Positions 17,599 through 26,762 of a stretch of DNA of 64,000 bases are shown piece after piece (positions within the stretch are counted from its first letter, which is position 1; each line of letters starts with the position of its first letter). Origin of the DNA: Fuscovulum ytuae. Its GTDB lineage: Bacteria; Pseudomonadota; Alphaproteobacteria; Rhodobacterales; Rhodobacteraceae. The DNA lies in contig NZ_CP124535.1 of NCBI RefSeq assembly GCF_029953595.1, forward strand, positions 1,458,001 through 1,522,000, given 5' to 3'. A model generated the notes under the pieces. The model had not been told where the DNA came from. It did no database searches and saw only the letters and a list, made by a program, of their open reading frames with translations. The position numbers and the translations under genes are program-made.

Positions 17599-17856
17599 TT
17601 ACTCCTCGACGCCGTGTTCTTTGTCGATCTTGTTCATCTTGGCCGCGTAGGCGAAGATGAGAACGAGAAAGACGTAAATCGAACCGTTCTGCGCGAACCA
17701 GAATCCGAGATCGGCGCCGCCGATATGGATGCCCGAAAGCGCCGGACGCAGGATAATGCCCAGGCCGAAAGAGCAGACGAACCAGATCACCATCGAGATG
17801 GTGATGACCCGGATATTCGCTGCCCAATAGGCGTTGGACGATGTCTTGTCCGCCAT
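17599..17856 (-). CDS. DUF4212 symporter small subunit
   Basis: 85 residues with two membrane helices (about 15-37 and 50-70) and a charged C-terminus (KMNKIDKEHG). This is the typical partner encoded directly before VC_2705-type symporters, here separated by only 3 bases. It probably stabilises the large subunit in the inner membrane. Confidence 0.9.
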   Translation of the reverse strand: MADKTSSNAYWAANIRVITISMVIWFVCSFGLGIILRPALSGIHIGGADLGFWFAQNGSIYVFLVLIFAYAAKMNKIDKEHGVEE

Positions 17857-17933
17857 GAGTGCTACTCCCTGAGGTTTCTTTTCTCCACTACCGCACCCCC
17901 CGCCGAAAGAGGGGGATGCAGCCTCCCTTCACT

Positions 17934-18614
17934 TCACGCTGAGACGCGGCTTACGATGGCGGAAAGCGCGCTGCGGATCGCCGGGATGGGTCCCATCGCG
18001 TCGATCCGTTCCAGCACGCCCTTGCCTTCGTAATAGGCGATCAGCGGAGCCGTCTGGGCGTGATAGGCCTTCAGCCTTTCGCGCACCGTTTCGGCATTGT
18101 CGTCAGCCCGGCGCTTGAACGCCGTGCCGCCGCATTTGTCGCAAGTGCCCGCAACGGCGGGCTGCTTGAATTCGTCATGGTAGCCTTCGCCGCAGGTGCC
18201 GCAGGTGTAGCGGCCCGACACACGGCCCACCATCGCCTCGTCATCCACTTCAAGGCTGATGGCGGCGGTGACCTTCTGGCCTGCCGCCGCAAGCAGCGCG
18301 TCGAGTGCCGCGGCCTGCCCATCGGTGCGGGGAAAGCCGTCAAGGATGACGCCCTTGGCCACATCGGGGGCGGCCATGCGGTCCTTGAGGATGGCCAGCA
18401 CGATGTCGTCTGACACAAGCTGCCCCGCCTCCATCACCGCCTTGGCCTGACGGCCTGCGTCGGTGCCAGCGGCAACGGCGGCGCGCAGAAGATCGCCGGT
18501 CGACAGCTGGACCAGACCGAAATCTTCCTCAAGCATGCGCGCCTGCGTGCCTTTGCCGGCCCCGGGGGGGCCGAGCAGGATCAAGACGGCGGGTTGGGCC
18601 AGAACCTCGGTCAT
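17934..18614 (-). CDS. adk: Adenylate kinase, long zinc-LID form, inside the acetate operon
   Basis: Catalyses ATP + AMP to 2 ADP. The P-loop GPPGAGKGT is at residues 15-23, the AMP-site DGFPRT near 92, and the LID has four Cys at 138, 141, 158 and 161, a structural zinc site. The start overlaps the acsA stop as ATGA, so it is translationally coupled to acetyl-CoA synthetase, whose reaction releases AMP. Bacteria usually keep adk in the ribosomal-protein operon; a second gene elsewhere is likely but cannot be checked here. Length 226 residues is normal for the long form. Confidence 0.95.
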   Translation of the reverse strand: MTEVLAQPAVLILLGPPGAGKGTQARMLEEDFGLVQLSTGDLLRAAVAAGTDAGRQAKAVMEAGQLVSDDIVLAILKDRMAAPDVAKGVILDGFPRTDGQAAALDALLAAAGQKVTAAISLEVDDEAMVGRVSGRYTCGTCGEGYHDEFKQPAVAGTCDKCGGTAFKRRADDNAETVRERLKAYHAQTAPLIAYYEGKGVLERIDAMGPIPAIRSALSAIVSRVSA

Positions 18615-20575
18615 CCGCGGTTCATCCGGTTTTCGATGAGTTCATCGACCACGGAGGGGTCGGCCAGCGTCGAGGTGTCGCCCAAGGAGCCGAAGTCATT
18701 CTCGGCGATCTTGCGCAGGATGCGGCGCATGATCTTGCCCGAACGGGTTTTCGGCAGGCCGGGGGCCCATTGGATGAGGTCGGGCTTGGCGATGGGGCCG
18801 ATTTCGGTGCGGACCCATGTCTCCAGCTCTTTGCGGAGGGCGTCGGAGGGCTCTTCGCCCTTCATCAGGGTGACATAGGCATAGATGCCCTGCCCCTTGA
18901 TGTCATGCGGGTAGCCCACGACGGCGGCTTCGGCGACCTTGGGATGGGCGACGAGGGCGGATTCGACCTCGGCCGTGCCCATGCGGTGGCCCGAGACGTT
19001 GATGACATCGTCGACGCGGCCGGTGATCCAGTAATAGCCATCCTCGTCGCGGCGGCAGCCGTCGCCGGTGAAGTAGTAGCCGCGATATTGGGAGAAATAG
19101 GCCTCTTCGAACCGGGCGTGATCGCCCCAGAGGGTGCGCATCTGGCCCGGCCAGCTGTCGGCGATGCACAGAACGCCATCGGCTGCGGTTTCAGACTGCA
19201 CGGCGGCGGTGGCCGGGTCGAGGATGACGGGCTGCACGCCGAAGAAGGGTTTGGTGGCCGAACCCGGCTTTTGCGGGATGGCACCGGGCAGCGGGGTGAT
19301 GAGGTGGCCACCGGTTTCAGTCTGCCAGAAGGTATCGACGATGGGGCAGCGGCCCTTGCCGACATGGGTGTTGTACCAGTTCCACGCCTCGGGGTTGATG
19401 GGTTCGCCCACCGAACCCAGAAGGCGCAGGCTGGACAGGTCGTGCTTTTCCACCCATTCGGTGCCCAGACCCATCAGCGAACGGATGGCGGTCGGCGCGG
19501 TGTAGAATTGGGTGACCTTGTGCTTGGCGCAAACCTCCCAGAAGCGGCCGGCATCCGGGTAGGTCGGAACGCCTTCGAACATGATCGTGGTCGCGCCATT
19601 GGCGAGGGGACCATAGACGATATAGCTGTGACCCGTGACCCAGCCCACATCGGCGGTGCACCAGAACACATCGCCATCATGGTAGTCGAAGGTCATCTTA
19701 TGGGTGAGCGAGGCATAGACCAGATAGCCGCCCGAGGTGTGGACAACCCCCTTCGGCTTGCCGGTGGAGCCAGAGGTGTAAAGGATGAAGAGCGGGTCTT
19801 CGGCGCCCACTTCGGTATAGGCGCAATAGGGCGAGGTTTCCGCCATCTCGGCCTTGAGGTCCACGTCGCGGCCATCGGTCCAATGCGTCTGGTCGCCGGT
19901 GTGTTTCACGACAAGGCACTTCACGCGGTCCGAGCAGTGCAGAAGCGCCTGATCGGTATTGGCCTTAAGCGGGGTCTTCTTGCCGCCGCGCGGGGCGAAA
20001 TCGGCGGTGATGACGACCTTGGCTTCGGAGTCGTTGATGCGGTTGGCAAGCGCGTCGGGCGAAAAGCCGCCAAAAACGACGGAATGGATCGCGCCGATAC
20101 GGGCGCAGGCCAGCATGGCATAGGCCGCTTCGGGGATCATCGGCAGGTAAAGGACGACACGGTCGCCCTTTTTCACGCCGTGGTTCTTCAGGACATTCGC
20201 CATGCGGCAGGTCTGTTCCAGCAACTGGGCATAGGTGATGTGCTGGGCGGGCGTCTTGGGATCATCGGGTTCCCAGATGATCGCGGTCTGGTTGGCGCGC
20301 TGCATCATGTGGCGGTCGATGCAGTTGGCGGAGACGTTCAGGGTGCCGTCTTCATACCATTTGATCGAGACATTGCCGAAGTCGAAGGTGGTGTCCTTGA
20401 CCTTGGTATAGCCTTGGATCCAGTCGATCCGCTTGCCCTGTTCGCCCCAGAAGGCCGCCGGGTCCGCGACGGATGCGGCATACATCTGTTCATAGGCCGC
20501 GGCGTCGACATGAGCCTTAGCAATGAAATCTGCGGGGGCCGAATAGACCCCCGTCTGCTGCACGGTATCCGCCAT
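18611..20575 (-). CDS. acsA: Acetyl-CoA synthetase (AMP-forming)
   Basis: Activates acetate to acetyl-CoA through acetyl-AMP in the cytoplasm. The 654 residues are typical. Key motifs: [17 protein letters not shown] (about 263), [11 protein letters not shown] (about 413), and the C-terminal [11 protein letters not shown] (about 605), whose Lys is the conserved acetylation target. First gene of the apparent operon, preceded by a 365-base regulatory region. The adk start overlaps its stop. Confidence 0.97.
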   Translation of the reverse strand: MADTVQQTGVYSAPADFIAKAHVDAAAYEQMYAASVADPAAFWGEQGKRIDWIQGYTKVKDTTFDFGNVSIKWYEDGTLNVSANCIDRHMMQRANQTAIIWEPDDPKTPAQHITYAQLLEQTCRMANVLKNHGVKKGDRVVLYLPMIPEAAYAMLACARIGAIHSVVFGGFSPDALANRINDSEAKVVITADFAPRGGKKTPLKANTDQALLHCSDRVKCLVVKHTGDQTHWTDGRDVDLKAEMAETSPYCAYTEVGAEDPLFILYTSGSTGKPKGVVHTSGGYLVYASLTHKMTFDYHDGDVFWCTADVGWVTGHSYIVYGPLANGATTIMFEGVPTYPDAGRFWEVCAKHKVTQFYTAPTAIRSLMGLGTEWVEKHDLSSLRLLGSVGEPINPEAWNWYNTHVGKGRCPIVDTFWQTETGGHLITPLPGAIPQKPGSATKPFFGVQPVILDPATAAVQSETAADGVLCIADSWPGQMRTLWGDHARFEEAYFSQYRGYYFTGDGCRRDEDGYYWITGRVDDVINVSGHRMGTAEVESALVAHPKVAEAAVVGYPHDIKGQGIYAYVTLMKGEEPSDALRKELETWVRTEIGPIAKPDLIQWAPGLPKTRSGKIMRRILRKIAENDFGSLGDTSTLADPSVVDELIENRMNRG

Positions 20576-20940
20576 CTGTGTTCCTCCACCAGTCTGTCGG
20601 GGCTTTGCGGTGACCGTCTTTCCGGCCCCCCGCCGATCCCTGCGATCACGCCCCCGCGATCAGAATTGAACGCAGTTAATCCACAACAAGCCTTTGATGT
20701 CCATCAATAATTCTGTAAATCAATTTACGAAAACGGCCAATTAATGTAAATTTCTTTACGAAATGGCCCGTAACCGCGCGGGAATAGGCGAAATCGGCAG
20801 CCACGCCCGGAGGGTGGCGCATGGGTCGCTTTGCGGGGGCGGCACGATTTGTCGCAGGGTTTTTCGGCTCACCTCGACTGAGAGGCCCCCTCGCCACGGC
20901 AACCTGCCGATGCAAAGGGCCTGAGTCGCGGATGGCCCCG
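20576..20940. promoter_or_regulatory. Regulatory region upstream of acsA with two CGTAAA-N4-TTTACA dyads
   Basis: On the minus strand, CGTAAA-TTGA-TTTACA (20714-20729) and CGTAAA-GAAA-TTTACA (20745-20760) have identical half-sites, identical spacing and identical orientation. They are offset by 31 bases, about three helical turns. They lie about 140-185 bases upstream of acsA in an AT-rich island that stands out against its surroundings. The spaced paired-dyad layout recalls sites of ScfR/PccR-like short-chain acyl regulators, though the half-site differs from published ones. The remaining sequence towards 20940 shows no gene I can support. Confidence 0.7.
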
Positions 20941-22575
20941 TCAGGTTGGGTCGGTGCGCAGGCGGAAACGCTGGATCTTGCCGGTCTGGGTCTTGGGCAG
21001 GGCGGGGGTGAAGATCACGCGGCGGGGGTATTTATAAGGGGCGATCACGGATTTGACGTGGTCTTGCAGAAGTTTCACCATCAGCGCGTCGCCCGCCTGC
21101 CCTTCGGCGAGCACGACATGCGCCTCGACGATCTGGCCACGGTCTTCGTCCGGGGCGCCGATCACGGCACATTCGAGGACGGCGGGATGGGAGAGGAGCG
21201 CGGCCTCTACCTCTGGCCCTGCGATGTTGTAGCCCGCGCTGATGATCATATCGTCAGATCGGGCGGCGAAGTGAAAGCGCCCCTCGTCATCTTGCCAGAA
21301 ACTGTCGCCCGTCAGGTTCCAGCCATCCTGCACGTATCTGGTCTGGCGGGCATCGGCCAGATAGCGGCAGCCGGTTGGGCCGCGCACGGCGAGGCGGCCC
21401 ACCTCTCCGCTTGGCAATTCCTGCATGTCAGGGCCAACGATGCGCGCCTCATAGCCCCTGACGGGGCGGCCGGTGCAGCCGGGGCGGTGGTCATCAAAGC
21501 GGTTGGTGAGGAAGATATGCAGCATCTCGGTCGCGCCGATGCCGTCGAGCATGGGTTTGCCGGTTTTGGCCTGCCATTCGTCATAGACCGGGGCAGGCAG
21601 GGTTTCGCCTGCACTGACAGCGGCGCGGAGGGAGGAGAGATCGGCCCCTTCGGCCATGGCCTTCAGCATGACGCGATAGGCGGTGGGGGCGGTGAAGCAG
21701 ATCGTGGCGCGGTGTTCTTGGATGATGTCGATCATGTTTGGCGGGCTGGCCTGTTCCAGAAGGGCCGCCGCCGCGCCGAAACGCAGAGGGAAGATCGCCA
21801 ACCCGCCAAGGCCGAAGGTGAAGGCCAGCGGCGGGGAGCCGACGAAGATATCGTCGGGGGTGACGTTCAGCACCTCGCGCGCGTAGCCATCGGCGATGAT
21901 CAGAAGGTCGCGGTGGAAATGCATCGTGGCCTTGGGTTCCCCGGTCGTGCCGGAGGTGAAACCCAAAAGCGCCACATCATCGCGGCCTGTGGGCGGCGGG
22001 GTGAAGCGGACGGGTTTCTTCAGGGCGATACGGTCCAGTTCGGCATCATGGTTGGCCGTGCCGTCGAAGCCCACGACAGTGTGGAGGACGCGGGAGTCCT
22101 TTTGGCAGGCGACGAGGTCCTCGATCAGGCGCGTGTCGCAGAGGGCGTGGGTGATCTGGGCCTTGTCCACGATCTTGGCCAATTCGCCCGCGCGCAGCAT
22201 GGGCATGGTGTTGACGACCACGGCCCCCACCTTGGTGGCCGCAAGCCAGCAAGCGACCATGGCGGGGTTGTTGGCAGAGCGGATCAGGACGCGGTTGCCG
22301 GGGCGGATGCCGTACTCATCGACCAGCGCATGGGCGATGCGGTTGGACCAGTCCGTCAGTTCCTTGTAGGTGCGCGCGCGGCCATTGCCGATCAGGGCGA
22401 TACGGTCACCAAAGCCGCGGTCCACCATGCGGTCCGTCAGTTCGACCGCGGCGTTCAGCCATTCGGGATAGGCAAAACCATCAAGCCGCAGCTCGGGCCA
22501 TTGGTCGGGCGGGGGAAGGTTGTCGCGGGTGAAGCTGTCTTCGTGGCCCGAAGGGCCGAGCGTTTGGAACGACAT
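20941..22575 (-). CDS. Aryl-CoA ligase, 2-aminobenzoate/benzoate-CoA ligase type
   Basis: An ANL-superfamily acid:CoA ligase. The P-loop GFTSGTTGEPKATMHFHRDLL has the ATMHFHRD ending seen in 2-aminobenzoate- and benzoate-CoA ligases. ATEMLHIF (about 340) is the adenylate motif, and PKTQTGKIQRFRL closes the protein with the catalytic Lys. The 544 residues from ATG 22575 fit; the frame extends to 22671 only through a Pro-rich stretch created by the GC hairpin. Last gene of the catabolic run, after an APC permease. The exact acid (anthranilate, benzoate or another aromatic) is unproven. Confidence 0.82.
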   Translation of the reverse strand: MSFQTLGPSGHEDSFTRDNLPPPDQWPELRLDGFAYPEWLNAAVELTDRMVDRGFGDRIALIGNGRARTYKELTDWSNRIAHALVDEYGIRPGNRVLIRSANNPAMVACWLAATKVGAVVVNTMPMLRAGELAKIVDKAQITHALCDTRLIEDLVACQKDSRVLHTVVGFDGTANHDAELDRIALKKPVRFTPPPTGRDDVALLGFTSGTTGEPKATMHFHRDLLIIADGYAREVLNVTPDDIFVGSPPLAFTFGLGGLAIFPLRFGAAAALLEQASPPNMIDIIQEHRATICFTAPTAYRVMLKAMAEGADLSSLRAAVSAGETLPAPVYDEWQAKTGKPMLDGIGATEMLHIFLTNRFDDHRPGCTGRPVRGYEARIVGPDMQELPSGEVGRLAVRGPTGCRYLADARQTRYVQDGWNLTGDSFWQDDEGRFHFAARSDDMIISAGYNIAGPEVEAALLSHPAVLECAVIGAPDEDRGQIVEAHVVLAEGQAGDALMVKLLQDHVKSVIAPYKYPRRVIFTPALPKTQTGKIQRFRLRTDPT

Positions 22576-22602
22576 GGCACACCTTGGAGAGCTGGGGGGG
22601 GT

Positions 22603-22630
22603 GCGGGGGGGCGGATGGCCGCCCCCCCGC
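22603..22630. other. GC-only intercistronic hairpin
   Basis: Perfect 12-bp arms (GCGGGGGGGCGG and its complement) around the loop ATGG, between the permease stop and the ligase start. No U-tract follows, so it may be an RNA processing or stability element, or an attenuator reducing ligase expression. Confidence 0.65.
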
Positions 22631-22642
22631 CTTGTCACGGGG

Positions 22643-24136
22643 TCAGGCGCGGTTTTCGCCCATGCGGGCAAAGCCTGCCGGGTCCGCCTTTTCCAGCCGC
22701 AGCGCGGCCAGCCAGCCCACCACCGCCGCCAGCGGGATGATCGAGGGCAGCATCCAGCTCAGCCCGCCGCCCGCCGTTCCCGTCAGATCGCCAAAATTGG
22801 CGAAGATATAAAGGAACAGCGCCGCCATGATCGCCCCGGACAGTGCCGGCAGGATCAGGGTGGACATTGCCGGGGCTTCGCCCGCCGGCTGACGGCGGAA
22901 GAAGACGATCACGGCCAGCGACGTCACGACCATCATACCCAGCACGCCCAAGGTGCCGATCTGGCTGATCCATGTGAACATGTTCAGGATCGGATCAAGG
23001 CCAAGGCCTGCAAAGATCGCCAGCACGATCAGCGCGCCCACCGTTTGCACGACGGACCCCACATGCGGGCTGGCATGGGTGGCATGGGTACGGCCGAAGG
23101 CTGCGGGCAAAAGCCCCTCGCGCCCCGCGACATAGCTGTAGCGGGCGATGTAGTTGTGAAAGGCCGAGAGCGCGGCAAAGAGGCTGGAGACCAGCAGCAG
23201 CCCCGCGATGGGCGGGACCGGGCCGCCCACGTAGATATCGGCCAGCATGAAGAAGTATTCGGTCGGGTCGGCCAGACCGCCGATGGTGGGGATGAGGTTC
23301 TCTGCCCCGACGCCTGCGATCATCAGCCAGGTGGTGAAGACGAAGAACAGGCCGATCATCAGCACGGAAAGATAGGTCGCGCGGGGGATGGTCTTTTCGG
23401 GGTCGCGCGCCTCTTCAGCGTAGATCGTTGTCGCCTCGAACCCGATGAAGGAGCCAAGGCAGAAGAGGATGGCCGCGGTGAGAGAGCCGGAGAAGATGGC
23501 GTTGGTGTCAAAGAGATTGACCGACAGCCCGCCCGCATCCGTGGCCCCACCTGCGGCGAGGATGGCGAAATCGACGATCAGGACGATGAGGTATTCCAGC
23601 GCCACGAGGACGATCAGAACCTTGGCCGAGAGGTCCACCTGTCGATAGCCGAGGAGGCCGACAAGGGCGATGGCGATCAGGCTCCATCCCCACCAGGGCA
23701 GGTGGATGCCAAAGCTGCCGAAGACGCCTGCCGAGATGCCGCCCAGGAGGCCGATCAGGCCGAATTGCATGGCGTTATAGGCCGCCAGCGCGGTGAAGGC
23801 CGTGGCCCCCGCCCAGCGCCCGCCAAGGCCGCGCGCGGCATAGGCATAGAAGGCCCCCGCGTTCTTGACATGCCGCGACATGGCCACATAGCCCACCGCG
23901 AAGGCGAGCATGACCAGCGTCATGAAAAGGAAGGTCGCAGGCACGCCCGTGCCGTTTCCGATGAGGAAGGCGATGGGCACAGCCCCCGCCACCCCGGTGA
24001 GGGGGGCTGCCGCCGAGATCACCATGAAGGTGACGGCCAATAGCCCCAGCGAGTTTCGGCGCAACTGGTTTGCGCCGCCCCCCGTGTTCCCTGTTCCCGA
24101 AGTCCCTGTTCCCGAAGTCCCTGTTCCTTGTCCCAT
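22643..24136 (-). CDS. APC-family amino acid/amine permease
   Basis: An inner-membrane importer with about 12-14 helices and 497 residues, of the amino acid-polyamine-organocation superfamily. The first helix has AAAPLTGVAGAVPIAF, and a conserved EGA-like motif appears later as FIGFEATTIYAEEARDPEKTIP. The N-terminus begins with a low-complexity Gly/Thr/Ser repeat (GTGTSGTGTSGTG) unlike the rest. AGGAGC lies before the ATG. It lies in the same run as a glutamine-synthetase-like ligase and an aryl-CoA ligase, suggesting uptake of an amine-bearing aromatic or amino-acid-like substrate. Confidence 0.87.
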   Translation of the reverse strand: MGQGTGTSGTGTSGTGNTGGGANQLRRNSLGLLAVTFMVISAAAPLTGVAGAVPIAFLIGNGTGVPATFLFMTLVMLAFAVGYVAMSRHVKNAGAFYAYAARGLGGRWAGATAFTALAAYNAMQFGLIGLLGGISAGVFGSFGIHLPWWGWSLIAIALVGLLGYRQVDLSAKVLIVLVALEYLIVLIVDFAILAAGGATDAGGLSVNLFDTNAIFSGSLTAAILFCLGSFIGFEATTIYAEEARDPEKTIPRATYLSVLMIGLFFVFTTWLMIAGVGAENLIPTIGGLADPTEYFFMLADIYVGGPVPPIAGLLLVSSLFAALSAFHNYIARYSYVAGREGLLPAAFGRTHATHASPHVGSVVQTVGALIVLAIFAGLGLDPILNMFTWISQIGTLGVLGMMVVTSLAVIVFFRRQPAGEAPAMSTLILPALSGAIMAALFLYIFANFGDLTGTAGGGLSWMLPSIIPLAAVVGWLAALRLEKADPAGFARMGENRA

Positions 24137-24226
24137 TCGAAGCTCCTTGTTGGTTATGGGCCACGGTCTTTGCGCCGCGTGCCCCAGGGTGACCCCGGCC
24201 TCTGACGGGCCGGTGGATGGTTTGCG

Positions 24227-24748
24227 TCAGACCTCGGGTGCCGGAAGATGCACCGCCCGGCGATAGGCGCGCTGGCCATAAAGCAGCGCGGCGGGGTGGT
24301 CTGACAGTCGGACGGCGTGGACGCGCCCGACGATGATGTGATGCGTCTCCCACAGCAGTGTGGTGGCGAGGCGGCATTCGAAAACCGCGGTCGCGCCCGC
24401 AAGGATGGGCTGGCCCAGCCTGCCGGGGGACCAATCCGCGCGGTCGAAGCGGGCGGATTGGTCCTTGCCGTCGCGCCCGGCGAAAAGGTCGGCCAGTGCC
24501 TGCTGGTCTTCGGCCAGAAGATTGGCGCAGAAGGCGCGGTTTCTCAGGATCGCGGCTGCGGCAGGGCTTTGATGGTGGAGGCAGGCCAGAAGCGAGGGCT
24601 GATCCCCATCCGCCGCGACGGAGGTCAGCGAGGATACGGTGACCCCTGCCCTACCCCCTTCGCCATCGGTGGTGGCAACGGCGACGAAGGTGGCGGCGCG
24701 GCTCATGCCTTCCAAGAAACGGGCGCGGAGGTCCTCCATACCCGTCAT
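24227..24748 (-). CDS. Flavin reductase family protein
   Basis: A 173-residue FMN-binding split-barrel of the HpaC/FRP-like type. The family pattern of an N-terminal AATFVAVATT strand, GVTVSSLTSVAAD (about 35-47) and SLLACLHH, with FCANLLAEDQQ (about 73) and a C-terminal GRVHAVRLSD, is clear. It supplies reduced flavin to a monooxygenase partner. The best candidate in the operon is the acyl-CoA-dehydrogenase-fold protein at 28193. The start overlaps the stop of the glutamine-synthetase-like gene as ATGA. Confidence 0.85.
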   Translation of the reverse strand: MTGMEDLRARFLEGMSRAATFVAVATTDGEGGRAGVTVSSLTSVAADGDQPSLLACLHHQSPAAAAILRNRAFCANLLAEDQQALADLFAGRDGKDQSARFDRADWSPGRLGQPILAGATAVFECRLATTLLWETHHIIVGRVHAVRLSDHPAALLYGQRAYRRAVHLPAPEV

Positions 24749-26085
24749 CCCAGATCGAAGAAGCGTTCCAGTTCCACATCGGGAACCTTGCGGCGGAATT
24801 CGTCATATTGGCCTTCGCGGGTGGAGGTGAAGGCTTCGACAAAGCGGGCGCCCAGCCAATCCTTGGCGAAATCGGAACCCCGCAGGCGATCGATCGCCTC
24901 GGGCATCGACCGCGCGAAATCGCGGGGCGGTGTCTGGGCATAGCCCGATCCCAGCGTTTCGGGGTCAGGCTCCAGCCCTTCGATGATCCCTGCCACCCCG
25001 GCGGCAAGGGTCGCGGCGGTGGTGAGATAGGGGTTGGTATCCGCCCCGGGCAGGCGGTTTTCCACCCGCAGGCTGCCCGCGTCATGGCCCACAACACGGA
25101 AGCAGGTGGTGCGGTTTTCATAGCCCCAAGTCAGGCCGGGGGGCGCGAAGGTGCCGGGGGCAAAGCGACGGTAGCTGTTCACCGTGGGCTGGAAGATCAG
25201 GGTCATATCGCCGATGTATTTCTGCAAGCCGCCGAGGAAGTGCAGGAACGTCTGGCTGATGCCGTTCTTCGCGCCCGGATCGTGGAACAGCGGCTGGCCC
25301 GCGCGGTTTTTCAGGCTGATATGCAGATGGATCGACTGGCTGTCGGCCTGTTCGTTCCAGCGCGGCATGAAGGTGACGGACCTTCCCTGACGCAGGGCCA
25401 GCGCGCGGATGAAGTTCTTCAGCAGCACAAGCTGGTCGGCGGGTTCCAGCCCTTCGCCTGCGCCGATGCAGGCCTCCATGAAGCCTGCGCCGATCTCTTC
25501 ATGCATCTTGGCAAGGTCGATCTTCAGCGCCTCGCACATCTGGGCGATGGATTCATACCATTCTGTCTGGACGGCCTGATAGATCGTCAGGTCGTGGCTG
25601 GCATGCTGCGTCGCGGGTTTGAGGTTGCGGTATCCCTTGGCGCGGGCGCTTTCGGCGCTTTCGTCAAAGAGGGTATATTCCAGTTCCATTCCGTATTTCG
25701 GGATGAAGCCCGCCTCGGCCGCGCGGGCGAGGACGGATTTCAGGATCGCGCGGGGGCAGAGGCGCGCGCTTTCCCCGGTGAAGTTCGACAGGACCAGAAG
25801 ATCATGCCCCGGCGTCGACCATGGCAGACGGCGAGTTGTAGCGGGGTCAAGTTGCAGGGGGTCGTCGTGGAAATCGCCCGTTTCGTCATTCACGCCGGGG
25901 ATGGTGAGCAGGACATCCGTCGGGTCGAGCGAAAGCTGCGCAGGGGCCATGCCCATGCCGTTTTGCGCGATGCCCCGCAGGCTTTTGACCGAAACCATCT
26001 GCCCGCGCAGAAGGCCGTTGGTGTCGGCCATGGCGACGGTGGCAAAGCGGCTGGACGGATCGGAAAGATAGTCGTCGAGTGTCAT
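24745..26085 (-). CDS. Glutamine-synthetase-like gamma-glutamyl ligase
   Basis: A GS-fold ATP-dependent ligase of 446 residues. Visible sites: YGMELEYTLFD (metal-binding Glu), HEEIGAGFMEA, SQSIHLHISLKN (ATP/metal region), NSYRRFAPGTFAPPGLTWGYENR and RVENRLPGADTNPYL. Relatives include PuuA (gamma-glutamylputrescine), IpuC (isopropylamide) and the aniline enzymes AtdA1/TdnQ, so gamma-glutamylation of an amine is more likely than ammonia assimilation. The GAGF segment differs from the GPGQ of true glutamine synthetases. Coupled by ATGA overlaps to the TetR gene before it and the flavin reductase after it. Confidence 0.83.
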   Translation of the reverse strand: MTLDDYLSDPSSRFATVAMADTNGLLRGQMVSVKSLRGIAQNGMGMAPAQLSLDPTDVLLTIPGVNDETGDFHDDPLQLDPATTRRLPWSTPGHDLLVLSNFTGESARLCPRAILKSVLARAAEAGFIPKYGMELEYTLFDESAESARAKGYRNLKPATQHASHDLTIYQAVQTEWYESIAQMCEALKIDLAKMHEEIGAGFMEACIGAGEGLEPADQLVLLKNFIRALALRQGRSVTFMPRWNEQADSQSIHLHISLKNRAGQPLFHDPGAKNGISQTFLHFLGGLQKYIGDMTLIFQPTVNSYRRFAPGTFAPPGLTWGYENRTTCFRVVGHDAGSLRVENRLPGADTNPYLTTAATLAAGVAGIIEGLEPDPETLGSGYAQTPPRDFARSMPEAIDRLRGSDFAKDWLGARFVEAFTSTREGQYDEFRRKVPDVELERFFDLG

Positions 26086-26762
26086 GGTCCTGTCCCTGTG
26101 GTGTGGGCGCTTGCAAGCGCCTCTAGCTGTTCAAGATCGCGTGGCGGATCGGTGGAATAGGCGCGCAGGAAGACGCGCAGGCCGTTGGTGATGTATCGTG
26201 CCAGATCATCCCGCCCCGGCATGGCATCGGGGCGATAGAGGGCCTGTGTGCGGGGGGCGGAGAGGATCAGACCCCACAGGTCTTGCGCGGCGAGTTCGGC
26301 ATCGTCGAAAGCAAGGCGATCTGCGGCGCGCTGCGCATCGAGATAGGCCATGATGCCCGCAAGCAGGCGATCCGGGCCGCTGGCTTGATAGGCGCGACCG
26401 ATTTCGGGAAAGCGCTGCACCTCGCCGATGATGAGGCGGGCCAGCGAGAGCATTTCGGGGCGCATGACCACATCGGCATAATCCCATGCGAAGGCGTGCA
26501 GGTCATGGACCATGCCCTGAGCTGAGGGGTGTTCGAAGACAGTCATCATGCGGTCGCGCTGGCCCAGCATCATGGCCTGAAACAGCGTCTCTTTGCTGTC
26601 GAAATACTGGTAGAGCGTGGGTTTCGACAGGCCCACGGCGGCGGCGATGGCGTCCATGGTGGTCCCGGAATAGCCGGCCTCGGCAAAGACGCGCAACGCG
26701 CCGTCGAGGATGCGCCGCGTCCGTTCCATCCGGTTCTGTTCGCGGCGCGAGAGGGCGGTCAT
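26082..26762 (-). CDS. TetR/AcrR-family repressor
   Basis: 226 residues. The N-terminal helix-turn-helix is textbook (AGYSGTTMDAIAAAVGLSKPTLYQYFDSKETLF, split across about residues 29-60), and the C-terminal ligand domain is of the AefR-like type. It lies in the middle of the operon and overlaps both neighbours by 4 bases. The likely target is the operon promoter upstream of the NicX-like gene, where two dyads are found; the inducer should be a pathway substrate or intermediate. Confidence 0.9.
   Translation of the reverse strand: MTALSRREQNRMERTRRILDGALRVFAEAGYSGTTMDAIAAAVGLSKPTLYQYFDSKETLFQAMMLGQRDRMMTVFEHPSAQGMVHDLHAFAWDYADVVMRPEMLSLARLIIGEVQRFPEIGRAYQASGPDRLLAGIMAYLDAQRAADRLAFDDAELAAQDLWGLILSAPRTQALYRPDAMPGRDDLARYITNGLRVFLRAYSTDPPRDLEQLEALASAHTTGTGP

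Noticed and set aside
15646-18033. Plus-strand frame of 795 codons
   Set aside because: Antisense of the actP-like and DUF4212 genes. Its His/Arg/Glu-rich translation is typical of reverse frames in GC-rich DNA.
18770-20710. Plus-strand frame of 646 codons
   Set aside because: Antisense of acsA, which has complete motifs on the minus strand.
22603-22630. GC hairpin as a transcription terminator
   Set aside because: No U-tract follows, and the aryl-CoA ligase downstream has no obvious promoter of its own, so full termination is unlikely. Kept only as a hairpin.
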